A DNA stretch of 64,000 nt from an uncultured Bacilli bacterium (lineage in GTDB: Bacteria > Bacillota_I > Bacilli_A > RF39 > UBA660), in contig CAJTLN010000002.1 of assembly GCA_910577505.1 (NCBI GenBank), positions 1 through 64,000 on the forward strand, in the 5' to 3' direction. Under the pieces are notes generated by a model. It worked only from the letters and a program-made list of their open reading frames with translations. It searched no databases and was not told the DNA's origin. Positions within the stretch are counted from its first letter, which is position 1. Each line of letters begins with the position of its first letter. The position numbers and the translations under genes were made by a program. Shown piece by piece: positions 16,915-24,829 of this stretch.

Positions 16915-19110
16915 ATGTCATTAGTAAAAATAAATAATGCTGAGTATGATGATATATCCTTAAATGTAAAAAAGGCTGCTGAAGAGTTGGAACAAGCCGA
17001 AAATATATGGGGCGAGAATTTTGATAATTTATATTATAATATTGTAACTTCAGGATGGCTTGATAGTTTATATGATGATGCAGCAAGTAATTATCATATT
17101 TGGAAAGGAACAATTAAAGTTATTGCTGGAGCTGCTCCTTTGGCTTTATTGGCTGCAGGTTTAGTTGTTGCAGGCCCAGTTGGATGGATAGCTGCAGCTT
17201 TAATAGCAATATTTGGTGCGATATCTGGATTTAAAACTATAGCTCAAGATCCAATTTGGATAACTGTATCTAAACAAGTTTTTATTGATTTATTATACAA
17301 TTGTATGTGTGGTTATGATGATAACTATGTTAGAATTACAAATTTGATGACAAAATTTTATAATGTTCAGATTTCGTTAGAAAAAATAAAAACTTTAGTT
17401 AATGAATATCAGCAATTATATGCAGATTTAGAAGCAGCTGCGAAAACACAAGGATTAGAAAATAAACTTGATTTAGCAGGTGATAGTACTACTGTTTTAG
17501 GAATAAATACTGATGTTGAAGTTGATGGAAAAGTAGTTACACTTCATGCTAGTGATGCTATGAATGCTTTATTTACTTATACCAATACAGTTATGGATAG
17601 TGAAATAGCTGCAGATTATTTGGAAAGAACTTATGGATATAAGATTAATTATGAAGATATAGTTAAAAATGCTAATTCATTTATGTATAATACAATTAAT
17701 AGTGGATTATATAGTCATGAATTTATTGATAAAATTTTACCAGAAAATTATCCAAATGCTGCTAGTACATATGGACAAAATGCTTATAATGCAGTTACTG
17801 GTGCAACTGGTGTAGATTTAGAGCATATTCAAAGTGCTTTAAATAATACTGTAGCAGGTAGTGTTGCACTATTTGGCGGATTGCTTGGTACTGCATTTAT
17901 TGGAAATGTTGCTAAGCCGAATAATGGTGGCTCTTCTGGTGGCTCAGGTGGTTCTGGAGGCCATGGTGGCGGTGGCTACGGTGGAGGTTCATCTGGTGGT
18001 GGATCAGTTCCTGTAGTTCCTCCAGTAGTTCCAGATCCAGTAGATCCTGTTGATCCAGTAGATCCAGAGCCAGAGCCAAAAAATGATATTGAAATTGAAC
18101 CAGTTATTGAAGATATTGAGCTTCCTGAAGAAATCGAATTTGAAATTAATCCAGATGGAGAACCTGATTACGATGAACTTGCTCGAGATTCTTATGAATT
18201 TGAACAAGATTATGAAGAACTAATTAAACATCGTACAGAAATTATTGAAGATATAGAAGCTAAATGGGAAGCAGGAGATTTGGATTCAATTCGTGAAGAG
18301 TTAAAAGAATATGGTTATAATTCTGCTGAAATTGAAGCAATTATTCAAGATAAACATTTAACAATAAAAGCAATACTTGAAGGTGATCAAAATGCAATTA
18401 TTGCTCAGAAAGCTAGAGAACTTGCAAAAGAAGCTGGTATTGAAGATTATGTATCTAAATATGAAGGTAGACCAAACTATGATGATTTAATTGGTGAAGG
18501 TCCAAGTGAAGCATTAATTTTATCATCTGGTGATGAAACTGTTGTAAAAGCTAAAGAAGCTATGGATGAAGCTAGAGATAGCTATGAAAAATCTGTTATT
18601 GCTGCTAGTGCTTTATTAACAACAGTTAAAGATAATGAAAAAGTTATGACAGATTTACAGACAAAATATGTTGCAGAATATGGTACAGATACAAAAATGT
18701 GGCCAGAAGATGCTGCTAAAGAATATAATGAATCAATTAAAACTTATAATGAATCTGTTAAAAAAGCAGACGAGTCACTAAAAGAAGTCGAAGAAGAAAA
18801 GAAAAAATATTCTGAAGCTAAGAAGGGATTTGTCGATGCTAAAAAAGAATTCTTCGAAAAATCAAAAGAAGAATATGAAAAAATTGCAATGACTCCTGTA
18901 GATGAGGAAGGAAATCCTTCTGTTATTGAAGAACAACCTAGTGCACCTGCACAGGGCGATGATATGGGCGTATCTATAAATGAGGAGGAAGGAACTATTT
19001 CATTTAATCCTACAATGGATAATGGAATTCCTGATAAAAATGCTATGCCAGTTGGAGACGAAGATGGCGCATTACCAACTGATACAATTGGTGTTACATA
19101 TTTAGATTAG
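16915..19110 (+). CDS. Large T7SS cassette protein with hydrophobic hairpin, Gly/Pro hinge, coiled coil and conserved C-tail (cassette 2, position vi)
   Basis: 731 residues. N-terminal helical domain, then a strong hydrophobic hairpin at about 67-106 (APLALLAAGLVVAGPVGW, then IAAALIAIFGAISG), a mixed domain, a second short hydrophobic segment at about 313-333 (SVALFGGLLGTAFIGNV), a Gly/Ser hinge (about 336-363), a Pro/Asp repeat (VDPVDPVDPEPEP), an acidic region, a helical domain, a coiled coil (about 543-660) and a tail with GDDMG ending GVTYLD. It is a diverged paralogue of the protein at 10355. The membrane-inserting hairpin and fibrous C-terminal half suggest an effector or an extracytoplasmic structural part of the T7SS; no enzymatic motif is visible. 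Confidence 0.6.
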   Translation: MSLVKINNAEYDDISLNVKKAAEELEQAENIWGENFDNLYYNIVTSGWLDSLYDDAASNYHIWKGTIKVIAGAAPLALLAAGLVVAGPVGWIAAALIAIFGAISGFKTIAQDPIWITVSKQVFIDLLYNCMCGYDDNYVRITNLMTKFYNVQISLEKIKTLVNEYQQLYADLEAAAKTQGLENKLDLAGDSTTVLGINTDVEVDGKVVTLHASDAMNALFTYTNTVMDSEIAADYLERTYGYKINYEDIVKNANSFMYNTINSGLYSHEFIDKILPENYPNAASTYGQNAYNAVTGATGVDLEHIQSALNNTVAGSVALFGGLLGTAFIGNVAKPNNGGSSGGSGGSGGHGGGGYGGGSSGGGSVPVVPPVVPDPVDPVDPVDPEPEPKNDIEIEPVIEDIELPEEIEFEINPDGEPDYDELARDSYEFEQDYEELIKHRTEIIEDIEAKWEAGDLDSIREELKEYGYNSAEIEAIIQDKHLTIKAILEGDQNAIIAQKARELAKEAGIEDYVSKYEGRPNYDDLIGEGPSEALILSSGDETVVKAKEAMDEARDSYEKSVIAASALLTTVKDNEKVMTDLQTKYVAEYGTDTKMWPEDAAKEYNESIKTYNESVKKADESLKEVEEEKKKYSEAKKGFVDAKKEFFEKSKEEYEKIAMTPVDEEGNPSVIEEQPSAPAQGDDMGVSINEEEGTISFNPTMDNGIPDKNAMPVGDEDGALPTDTIGVTYLD

Positions 19111-19119
19111 AAAGAGATA

Positions 19120-19151
19120 TATAGTTGAGAGTTAATGAACTCTCAACTATA
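19120..19151 (+). other. Strong intercistronic hairpin before the DUF4176 genes
   Basis: A perfect 14-base-pair stem: the arm 19120-19133 (TATAGTTGAGAGTT) pairs with 19138-19151 across loop AATG. The downstream sequence is AT-rich but lacks a T run, and the two DUF4176 genes have no other obvious promoter, so it is probably a processing or stability element, or a weak attenuator, rather than a full terminator. Confidence 0.65.
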
Positions 19152-19173
19152 AATATATTTGGTAGGTGATAAT

Positions 19174-19584
19174 ATGAAAAAGGGGCTTTTACCTATAGGA
19201 ACAGTAGTTATACTTGAAGGCGGAACTAAAAAGGTAATGATTACTGGTTATTATTCTAAAGCAGAAGGTGAAAATAAAATATATCAATATAATGGGTGTA
19301 TTTTTCCTGAAGGATTTATGGAGAATGTTTTCTGTTTATTTGATCAAAGTCAAATAGTAGAAGTTTTTTATAAAGGATTAGAAAATGACGAATATGAGAA
19401 TTACGTTAATGATTTAAATCCTGATAATAGTTTATCCTTTAGTTCTATTTCTAAAACTGGTTCTAAATCATCTTCATCTTCAAATACAGTTTATAGAAGA
19501 ACACCTAAGGCTCCTACTAAACCTTTGTCAAAAAGTGAAATGAAAGCTAGATATACAAAGAGTAGAATGTCTGGAGAAAAATAA
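19174..19584 (+). CDS. DUF4176 family protein with basic Ser-rich tail (cassette 2)
   Basis: 136 residues from ATG 19174 (TAGGTGATA site; the TTG at 19159 lies upstream of that site). The core matches DUF4176: LPIGTVVILEGGTKKVMITG, YQYNGCIFPEGF, LFDQSQIVEVF. The C-terminal 50 residues form a Ser/Thr/Lys/Pro-rich tail (KSSSSSNTVYRRTPKAPTK) absent from the other two paralogues. Likely a T7SS targeting factor for a cassette 2 product. The tail may be a disordered partner-binding segment (inference). Confidence 0.82.
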   Translation: MKKGLLPIGTVVILEGGTKKVMITGYYSKAEGENKIYQYNGCIFPEGFMENVFCLFDQSQIVEVFYKGLENDEYENYVNDLNPDNSLSFSSISKTGSKSSSSSNTVYRRTPKAPTKPLSKSEMKARYTKSRMSGEK

Positions 19585-19599
19585 TAGGAGGAAACAAAT

Positions 19600-19875
19600 A
19601 TGGAAGAAAAATATTTACCTATAGGGACTGTAGTATTACTTAAGGGTGGTACTAAGAAAGTTATGATAAATGGTTTCTGTGCTGTTACTGAAGCTAAGAA
19701 AGATAAAATATTTGATTATAGAGGATGTCCTTTTCCAGAAGGAGTATTAGAATCTAGTGGAGTTGCTTTATTTGATCATGATCAAATTCAAGAAATAGTA
19801 CATATGGGATATAAAAATGATGAATCTATAAATTTCTTAGATAAATTAGAAATAATAGTTAATTCAAAAGCTTAA
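19600..19875 (+). CDS. DUF4176 family protein, short form (cassette 2)
   Basis: 91 residues, TAGGAGG site, 15 bases after the previous paralogue. Near-minimal DUF4176: LPIGTVVLLKGGTKKVMING, FDYRGCPFPEGV, LFDHDQIQEIVHMGY, then an amphipathic C-terminal helix. It is closer to the cassette 1 protein at 12624 (LFDHDQI, GY.deE/S) than to its neighbour, so the tandem pair does not look like a very recent duplication. Last gene of cassette 2. Confidence 0.85.
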   Translation: MEEKYLPIGTVVLLKGGTKKVMINGFCAVTEAKKDKIFDYRGCPFPEGVLESSGVALFDHDQIQEIVHMGYKNDESINFLDKLEIIVNSKA

Positions 19876-19900
19876 AGATACTATGAATAGTATCTTTTTT
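19874..19900 (+). terminator. Intrinsic terminator of T7SS cassette 2
   Basis: AAAGATACTAT (19874-19884) pairs with ATAGTATCTTT (19887-19897) followed by T residues; the stem begins at the stop codon. Confidence 0.88.
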
Positions 19901-19980
19901 ACTTGAATTAACTATTGTTTGGATGTATACTTAAATAGACTTTTTACTTGAGAAAATTTAGTTTTAAAGATTAACCGCTA

Positions 19981-20010
19981 TGGACAAAAATAGTGGAATT
20001 TTGTTATGAT
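19981..20010 (+). promoter_or_regulatory. Promoter of helD
   Basis: TGGACA (19981-19986), 18-base spacer, TATGAT (20005-20010), 21 bases before the chosen start codon. Confidence 0.5.
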
Positions 20011-20030
20011 AGAAAGCGAGGGTGGTAGCA

Positions 20031-22055
20031 GTGGCCATAACAGGGAGAGATTTTGAACTTGAAGAGAGACGACTTGAAGAAGTAATTAAATTACTTGATG
20101 ACAAATTAGCGCAGATGGGCGAAGACATCTTTGAAGATGAAGACAAATATAAAGAGTTTAGAAAATATACTTGGGATAATATGAGAGCAATGGATGCTCA
20201 AGAATTAAATCAAGCAAATGCAGACTCTGAATTTGAAGCAAATAAAATATTAATGAAACAAGATTATTTTAAAAAATTATATAGAATAAAAGATAATCCA
20301 TATTTTGCTTCAGTAGTATTTGAAGATGAAGATAAAGAAAGATATAGTGTATATTTAGGTTTAACATACTTAAAAGATGAAGATTATGGAAATATAATAT
20401 ATGACTGGAGAAGTCCGATATGTAGTTTATTTTATGACTTTGAGGTTGGACCATGTGCCTATGCGGCACCAGGTGGTCCAGTTAAAGGAGATTTAATTAG
20501 AAAAAGGCAATATAAAATCCTAGATAGAAGATTACTTAGTGCATTTGATAATTCTATGAATATAGATGATGATTTATTACAAGAAGTATTAGCTACTGAT
20601 AGTAATGATAAAATGAAAAATATTGTTAATACAATTCAACAAGAACAAAATAATGTTATACGTAATGTTAGAGATAAAACACTGATAGTATCTGGTATAG
20701 CAGGCTCTGGAAAGACTAGTGTTGCATTACATAGAATTGCTTTTCTTTTATATAAAATTAAAAATTTAACTAGTAATGATGTCTTAATATTTTCTCCTAA
20801 TCAAATATTTACAGAATATATTTCTAATGTATTGCCTGAGTTAGGAGAAGATAATACATTACAAACAACTTTTAATGATTACTTAAGTAATACTATTACA
20901 GAATTTAGTGAAGTTGAGCCATTTATGGATTTTATAGGTAAATTTTATTCAGAGAAAGTACCTAATGTAGAATTTATAAGATATAAACAAAGCGATGAAG
21001 TAATAAATGACATAAATTTATATATTGAGGATTTCGTTAGAAAAGCTAGAGTAGTTAGTGATTTTGTAGAAAATAAAATATATACAATATATAAAGATGA
21101 ATTAAACGAGTTATTACATAAAAGATATAATACTTTACCATTCTTTGAAAGAATAGATATAATAGCTGAAAAACTAAGTGAAGCTAATTATAAGGGAAGT
21201 ACTAAAAAGAAACCAACATATAAAAAATTAATTATGGAAAATAGTAGTTTTAGAAAAGATTATAAAGATATTTATTTAGGTTTCTTTTCAAGTCCTTTTT
21301 GTAAGATACGAGCAAGAGATGAGGATATAAAGAAATTTAATAAAAGTAAAATTATTGGATATGAAGATGCCTTATTATTTGTATATATGAAAGGATTACT
21401 AGAAGGATTTCCATATGAAGGCAATATAAGACAAGTGGTAATAGATGAAGCGCAAGATTATAGTTATTTACAATATTTAATAATAAGTAAAATATTTAGA
21501 AATAGTAATTTTACTATTTTGGGAGATGTTAATCAAACAATAAATCCTTATTATAAATATGAATCTTTAGATATTTTACAAGAAATATTTAAACAAAGTA
21601 AATGTATATCTTTAACTAAAACATATAGATCTAGTCCTGAAATAATAGAATTTACAAATAAAATATTAGGTCTTAATCATGTTTGTGCTATTAGAAAAAC
21701 TAAGAGTACACCATTAATACATAGAATAGATAATAGTAAGTTATTTGATGACATAGATTATTTAAGAACTAAATATAAAAGTGTTGCTGTTATAACAAGA
21801 GATAATAATACAGCTTTAAAATTATATGAACAGTTAAAAGAATCATTTCCTATTTCAATGCTAAATAGTAATACGGAAGAATTTAATAAAGAACTTGTTG
21901 TTTTACCTGCATATTTAGCTAAAGGTTTAGAATTTGATAGTGTAATAGTTTATAGTGATTTAGATAGTAAATACTTAAAAAATGAAAAGAATTTATTATA
22001 TGTAGCTTGTACAAGAGCACAACATGAATTAATTGTTTATTCGGCTAAAAAGTAA
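20031..22055 (+). CDS. helD: RNA polymerase recycling helicase-like motor HelD
   Basis: Superfamily 1 (UvrD/Rep-like) ATPase that removes or recycles stalled RNA polymerase. 674 residues from GTG 20031 (GAGGG nine bases before; the GTG at 20022 is too close). The HelD signatures are clear: N-terminal coiled-coil arm, YDWRSPICSLFYDFEVG (near 124-140) and the KRQYKIL strand, Walker A GIAGSGKTSVALHRIAFLL (near 221-239), Walker B-like VVIDEAQDYSYLQY (near 468), FTILGDVNQTINPY, the TYRSSPEI motif, and a C-terminal KGLEFDSVIVY...YVACTRAQHEL (motifs V-VI). Monocistronic, between two terminators, so unlikely to be functionally tied to the T7SS island beside it. Confidence 0.92.
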   Translation: MAITGRDFELEERRLEEVIKLLDDKLAQMGEDIFEDEDKYKEFRKYTWDNMRAMDAQELNQANADSEFEANKILMKQDYFKKLYRIKDNPYFASVVFEDEDKERYSVYLGLTYLKDEDYGNIIYDWRSPICSLFYDFEVGPCAYAAPGGPVKGDLIRKRQYKILDRRLLSAFDNSMNIDDDLLQEVLATDSNDKMKNIVNTIQQEQNNVIRNVRDKTLIVSGIAGSGKTSVALHRIAFLLYKIKNLTSNDVLIFSPNQIFTEYISNVLPELGEDNTLQTTFNDYLSNTITEFSEVEPFMDFIGKFYSEKVPNVEFIRYKQSDEVINDINLYIEDFVRKARVVSDFVENKIYTIYKDELNELLHKRYNTLPFFERIDIIAEKLSEANYKGSTKKKPTYKKLIMENSSFRKDYKDIYLGFFSSPFCKIRARDEDIKKFNKSKIIGYEDALLFVYMKGLLEGFPYEGNIRQVVIDEAQDYSYLQYLIISKIFRNSNFTILGDVNQTINPYYKYESLDILQEIFKQSKCISLTKTYRSSPEIIEFTNKILGLNHVCAIRKTKSTPLIHRIDNSKLFDDIDYLRTKYKSVAVITRDNNTALKLYEQLKESFPISMLNSNTEEFNKELVVLPAYLAKGLEFDSVIVYSDLDSKYLKNEKNLLYVACTRAQHELIVYSAKK

Positions 22056-22079
22056 TATCAATAAGATATTACTTTTTTT
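22047..22079 (+). terminator. Intrinsic terminator of helD
   Basis: AAAAAGTAATATC (22047-22059) pairs with GATATTACTTTTT (22065-22077); the stop codon lies within the stem. Confidence 0.88.
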
Positions 22080-22115
22080 AATGATTTATGGTAAAATTAG
22101 AGTAGGAGTGAAAGT

Positions 22116-22613
22116 ATGATGAAAAAGTATATAATATTTTTTCTGGTTGTGTTTAGTGCTTGCTTTATTAATGTTTATGCAGAAGAAGTTATTGAGAGCG
22201 AAATAGCAGATTGCCCATTAACAGGAGCTGTATATACTATTGAATATCATTCAAATGGTGGTAGTGAGCCACCTAGTATAACTATCTTGGGTGGAACTAT
22301 GGACGAAATGTTACCTGTTCCTATGAAATCTGGTTATACATTTTTGGGATGGTATTATGATGAAGGCTTTACTGATAAAGTAGAAACTGAAATGATTACA
22401 AAATTAAAGCATGAATCTCAAAAAGATGAAAATGGTTGTTTTGTTACTCCAAAAGTTCATTTGTATGCTAAATGGGATGAGATTATTGTTGAAGAAGTAA
22501 AGAATCCTGAAACTGGTTATTTTGTTAATATTATGATTGTATTATTGATATGTTTAGGATCTTGTTATATATATAAATTTTCATCAAAATATAAGAAATA
22601 TAAAAGTATTTAG
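22116..22613 (+). CDS. Cell-surface protein with a Listeria-Bacteroides (InlB-type) repeat and NPETG sorting-like signal
   Basis: 165 residues. A signal peptide (KKYIIFFLVVFSACFINVYA, cut after about residue 23) is followed by one InlB-B/Flg_new repeat: YTIEYHSNGG, then MKSGYTFLGWYYDEGF and LYAKWDE. The C-terminus is NPETG, a hydrophobic stretch (YFVNIMIVLLICLGSCYIY) and a basic tail (KYKKYKSI), the layout of a sortase substrate with an NPxTG motif instead of LPxTG. It is probably anchored to the wall or membrane and may bind host or matrix ligands, as other proteins with this repeat do; that role is inference. Own transcript between two terminators. Confidence 0.78.
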   Translation: MMKKYIIFFLVVFSACFINVYAEEVIESEIADCPLTGAVYTIEYHSNGGSEPPSITILGGTMDEMLPVPMKSGYTFLGWYYDEGFTDKVETEMITKLKHESQKDENGCFVTPKVHLYAKWDEIIVEEVKNPETGYFVNIMIVLLICLGSCYIYKFSSKYKKYKSI

Positions 22614-22657
22614 TTGTATTATTAAATAATATTTATGATTATATAAAAAATTATTAT

Positions 22658-22686
22658 GGATTAAAAAGATTTTTTAATCCTTTTTG
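22658..22686 (+). terminator. Intrinsic terminator
   Basis: GGATTAAAAA pairs with TTTTTTAATCC (ending 22680), followed by five T residues; ends the surface protein transcript. Confidence 0.85.
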
Positions 22687-22687
22687 T

Positions 22688-22717
22688 TTGACAATAACTA
22701 GTATTTTATTTTAATAT
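22688..22717 (+). promoter_or_regulatory. Promoter of the metallophosphoesterase gene
   Basis: Perfect TTGACA (22688-22693), 18-base spacer, TAATAT (22712-22717), about 30 bases before the start codon at 22749. Confidence 0.7.
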
Positions 22718-22748
22718 ATTTCTAATAATTAAAGAGGGGGAAAGTATA

Positions 22749-24593
22749 ATGGCAATGACTCAAGTTGATAAAATAAAAATTATAAAATACTTTAGAGAAA
22801 CTCCCTTTGGTAATATATATTATCGTAGTCTTGTTGATTATTTAGGTAAAAAGTCTAAAATTACTGATGCTGAATTTACTGATTTTTTTGCTAGTTATAT
22901 AATTGAAAATTTAAAAAAAGAAAAACCACCATTAAGTTTAATTATGAAGATGATATCAACTATAACAACTTTTATAGGATGGCTTTATGATGATAAAATT
23001 GAACTTGATTGTGAATTAGTTAATAAATTATATAGTATTAGAGAAAGTTATGAACAATATTTAGTTCAAGCTAATGAAGAGAGAAATAATAGTTTAGAAG
23101 AATTAATTACAACTTTTGAAGATGATTTGAATAAATTTTATCCACCTGTAGAAGAAGAAATTGAAACTATTGATGTAGATACTTTAATGGCAGAAATAGA
23201 AACTTTGAGAAAAAATCTTACTGATAGTGAAAAAGAAGTTTCGGATTTAACATTAAAATTATCAAAACAAGCTAAAGGTTTGGAAGGTAAAAGAAAAGAT
23301 AATGATAGATTAAATGCAAGATTAAATGAAAGTAAACAAAAACAAAAAAATCTTGAAGCTAAAGTAAGAGAATTAGAAAGTTTAATTGAACAGTTGAATA
23401 GCTTAGTTACTTCATTAAAAGGTGAAATTACTTCAGCTAATGAGAAATATAGTATTTTAGATGCTTTAAAAGATAGAATACAAGCAGATTATTTTAGTTT
23501 AAAGACAGAAATGAAATCTTTAAGAAAAAATATAGAAGATAAGAATAGAGAGATAGCAAGACTTAATAAAGAAAATGAGTTTAAAATTATTATTCCAAGA
23601 TCTATAGATTTTAATGAAGAAAGAGATAATAAAATTGAAGGTTTAATTATTCAAAAGATGCTAGAAGGAAAAAGTTCACTAGAAGATATTAAAGAATACT
23701 TAGCAATTAATGGTTATGTTTTAACTCTAGATGAATTAAGAAATTATTTTAAAATAATAAATGAAAGAATGAAGTATGAAATAAGTTGTGATGAATCTTT
23801 AGATGGTAGTGAGGGAGCTGAATATGTAATTCCTATTAGCAATGATGCAAAGAGTATTGATTTGATGGTTGTATCAGATTTTCATTTATTAGCTTTTTGC
23901 AAAGATACTATTCATGATATGGAATTAATAAATGATTATTGTGAAGATAATGGAATTCATATGATTCTTAATGTGGGTGATTTCTTTTCTTGGACTCGTT
24001 TAAAAGGTAAACATGAAGGATCCGCTTGTAGGAGAATTGTTGAAAAAGCAATAGTTAAATATCCTTCCAGAAAAGGAATTAAACATGCTGTATTAGGCGG
24101 AAATCATGATAAGGATATGCTAGTTGCTGGAGTTGATCCAATTAAGTTGCTTGCAGAAGAAAGAGAAGATTTCATCAGTCTTGGATACGGCCATTGTAAA
24201 ATATCATTTGGTGGTTCTTTTAGTATATTGGATAGTATAGGTATGCATCATCCTAATAGAAGGTATCCAAATTCTGTTGGTAAAGATTTTTATACGACTG
24301 AAAAAATTATGGATACTATAAGTAGTTATTATGCTGTTAGTGGTATTAATGCAGATGACTTTTATGTTCAATTAGTTGGTCATATTCATAAGAGTGGGTT
24401 AGATACAGAAAATGGAATATGTATAGTACCATCTTATCTAAAAGATAGAGTGATAAATGGTGCTTGGCATTTGAAAGTGTATTTTAGTGAGGATAGACAT
24501 ATAAGCAATATTGTATTTATGCCTGTTATTAAACAAAAAGCTTTGGTTAAAATATCTGAAATAAGTTATAAAAAACAATTAATTAAGAAATAA
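22749..24593 (+). CDS. Coiled-coil calcineurin-like metallophosphoesterase
   Basis: 614 residues, AGAGGGGGA site. The N-terminal ~130 residues are helical; residues about 150-290 are a long heptad coiled coil; a small helical domain (about 300-345) follows. The C-terminal ~240 residues carry the metal-binding set of calcineurin-like phosphoesterases: VVSDFHLLAF (near 374), LNVGDFFSW (near 403), LGGNHDKDM (near 449) and LVGHIHKSG (near 542). Substrate cannot be told from sequence: nuclease (SbcD/Mre11-like) and small-molecule phosphodiesterase are both possible. The coiled coil in the same chain is unusual, since SbcC and SbcD are normally separate proteins. Monocistronic. Confidence 0.8.
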   Translation: MAMTQVDKIKIIKYFRETPFGNIYYRSLVDYLGKKSKITDAEFTDFFASYIIENLKKEKPPLSLIMKMISTITTFIGWLYDDKIELDCELVNKLYSIRESYEQYLVQANEERNNSLEELITTFEDDLNKFYPPVEEEIETIDVDTLMAEIETLRKNLTDSEKEVSDLTLKLSKQAKGLEGKRKDNDRLNARLNESKQKQKNLEAKVRELESLIEQLNSLVTSLKGEITSANEKYSILDALKDRIQADYFSLKTEMKSLRKNIEDKNREIARLNKENEFKIIIPRSIDFNEERDNKIEGLIIQKMLEGKSSLEDIKEYLAINGYVLTLDELRNYFKIINERMKYEISCDESLDGSEGAEYVIPISNDAKSIDLMVVSDFHLLAFCKDTIHDMELINDYCEDNGIHMILNVGDFFSWTRLKGKHEGSACRRIVEKAIVKYPSRKGIKHAVLGGNHDKDMLVAGVDPIKLLAEEREDFISLGYGHCKISFGGSFSILDSIGMHHPNRRYPNSVGKDFYTTEKIMDTISSYYAVSGINADDFYVQLVGHIHKSGLDTENGICIVPSYLKDRVINGAWHLKVYFSEDRHISNIVFMPVIKQKALVKISEISYKKQLIKK

Positions 24594-24648
24594 TTGTAAA
24601 TTTTAGGTATAAAAATAAGAAAAAGTACGTAATTTAAAGAAGAATATA

Positions 24649-24677
24649 TTGACAAGAATTAGATTTTGACTTATAAT
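24649..24677 (+). promoter_or_regulatory. Consensus promoter of infC-rpmI-rplT
   Basis: Perfect TTGACA (24649-24654), exactly 17 bases, perfect TATAAT (24672-24677). Predicted transcript start near 24684. The strongest match to consensus in the window. Confidence 0.92.
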
Positions 24678-24683
24678 CTATCT

Positions 24684-24829
24684 TGTTATTGAAAAGAAAG
24701 CGATGTATCCACATCCACCTGATTGCAGTGAGTTGCGATAGGTTAAGAGCTAAATAAAGAATATTTTATTTTGTTTTTATGGGTGGATACTAGATGTTCG
24801 CCCTTTTTAATTGTGTGGAGGTGCTTACT
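24684..24829 (+). promoter_or_regulatory. L20/infC-type leader with transcription attenuator
   Basis: A ~145-base leader. A terminator-like hairpin pairs GGGTG (24781-24785) with CGCCC (24799-24803) and is followed by TTTTT (24804-24808). The 5' arm of that hairpin can instead pair with either of two upstream copies: GTATCCAC (24705-24712) with GTGGATAC (24783-24790), eight perfect pairs, or ATCCACC (24713-24719) with GGTGGAT (24782-24788), seven perfect pairs. These are mutually exclusive with the terminator, as expected for an attenuator. The B. subtilis infC operon leader is known to be controlled by ribosomal protein L20; the same control here is inference. Confidence 0.75.

Noticed and set aside
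10355..19110. LXG polymorphic toxins
   Set aside because: Position and DUF4176 partners suggest it, but no LXG motif, toxin domain or adjacent immunity gene is visible.
24794..24829. ATG 24794 or GTG 24821 as the infC start
   Set aside because: The ATG lies in the attenuator hairpin without a ribosome site; the GTG overlaps the Shine-Dalgarno. ATA 24830 has ideal spacing.
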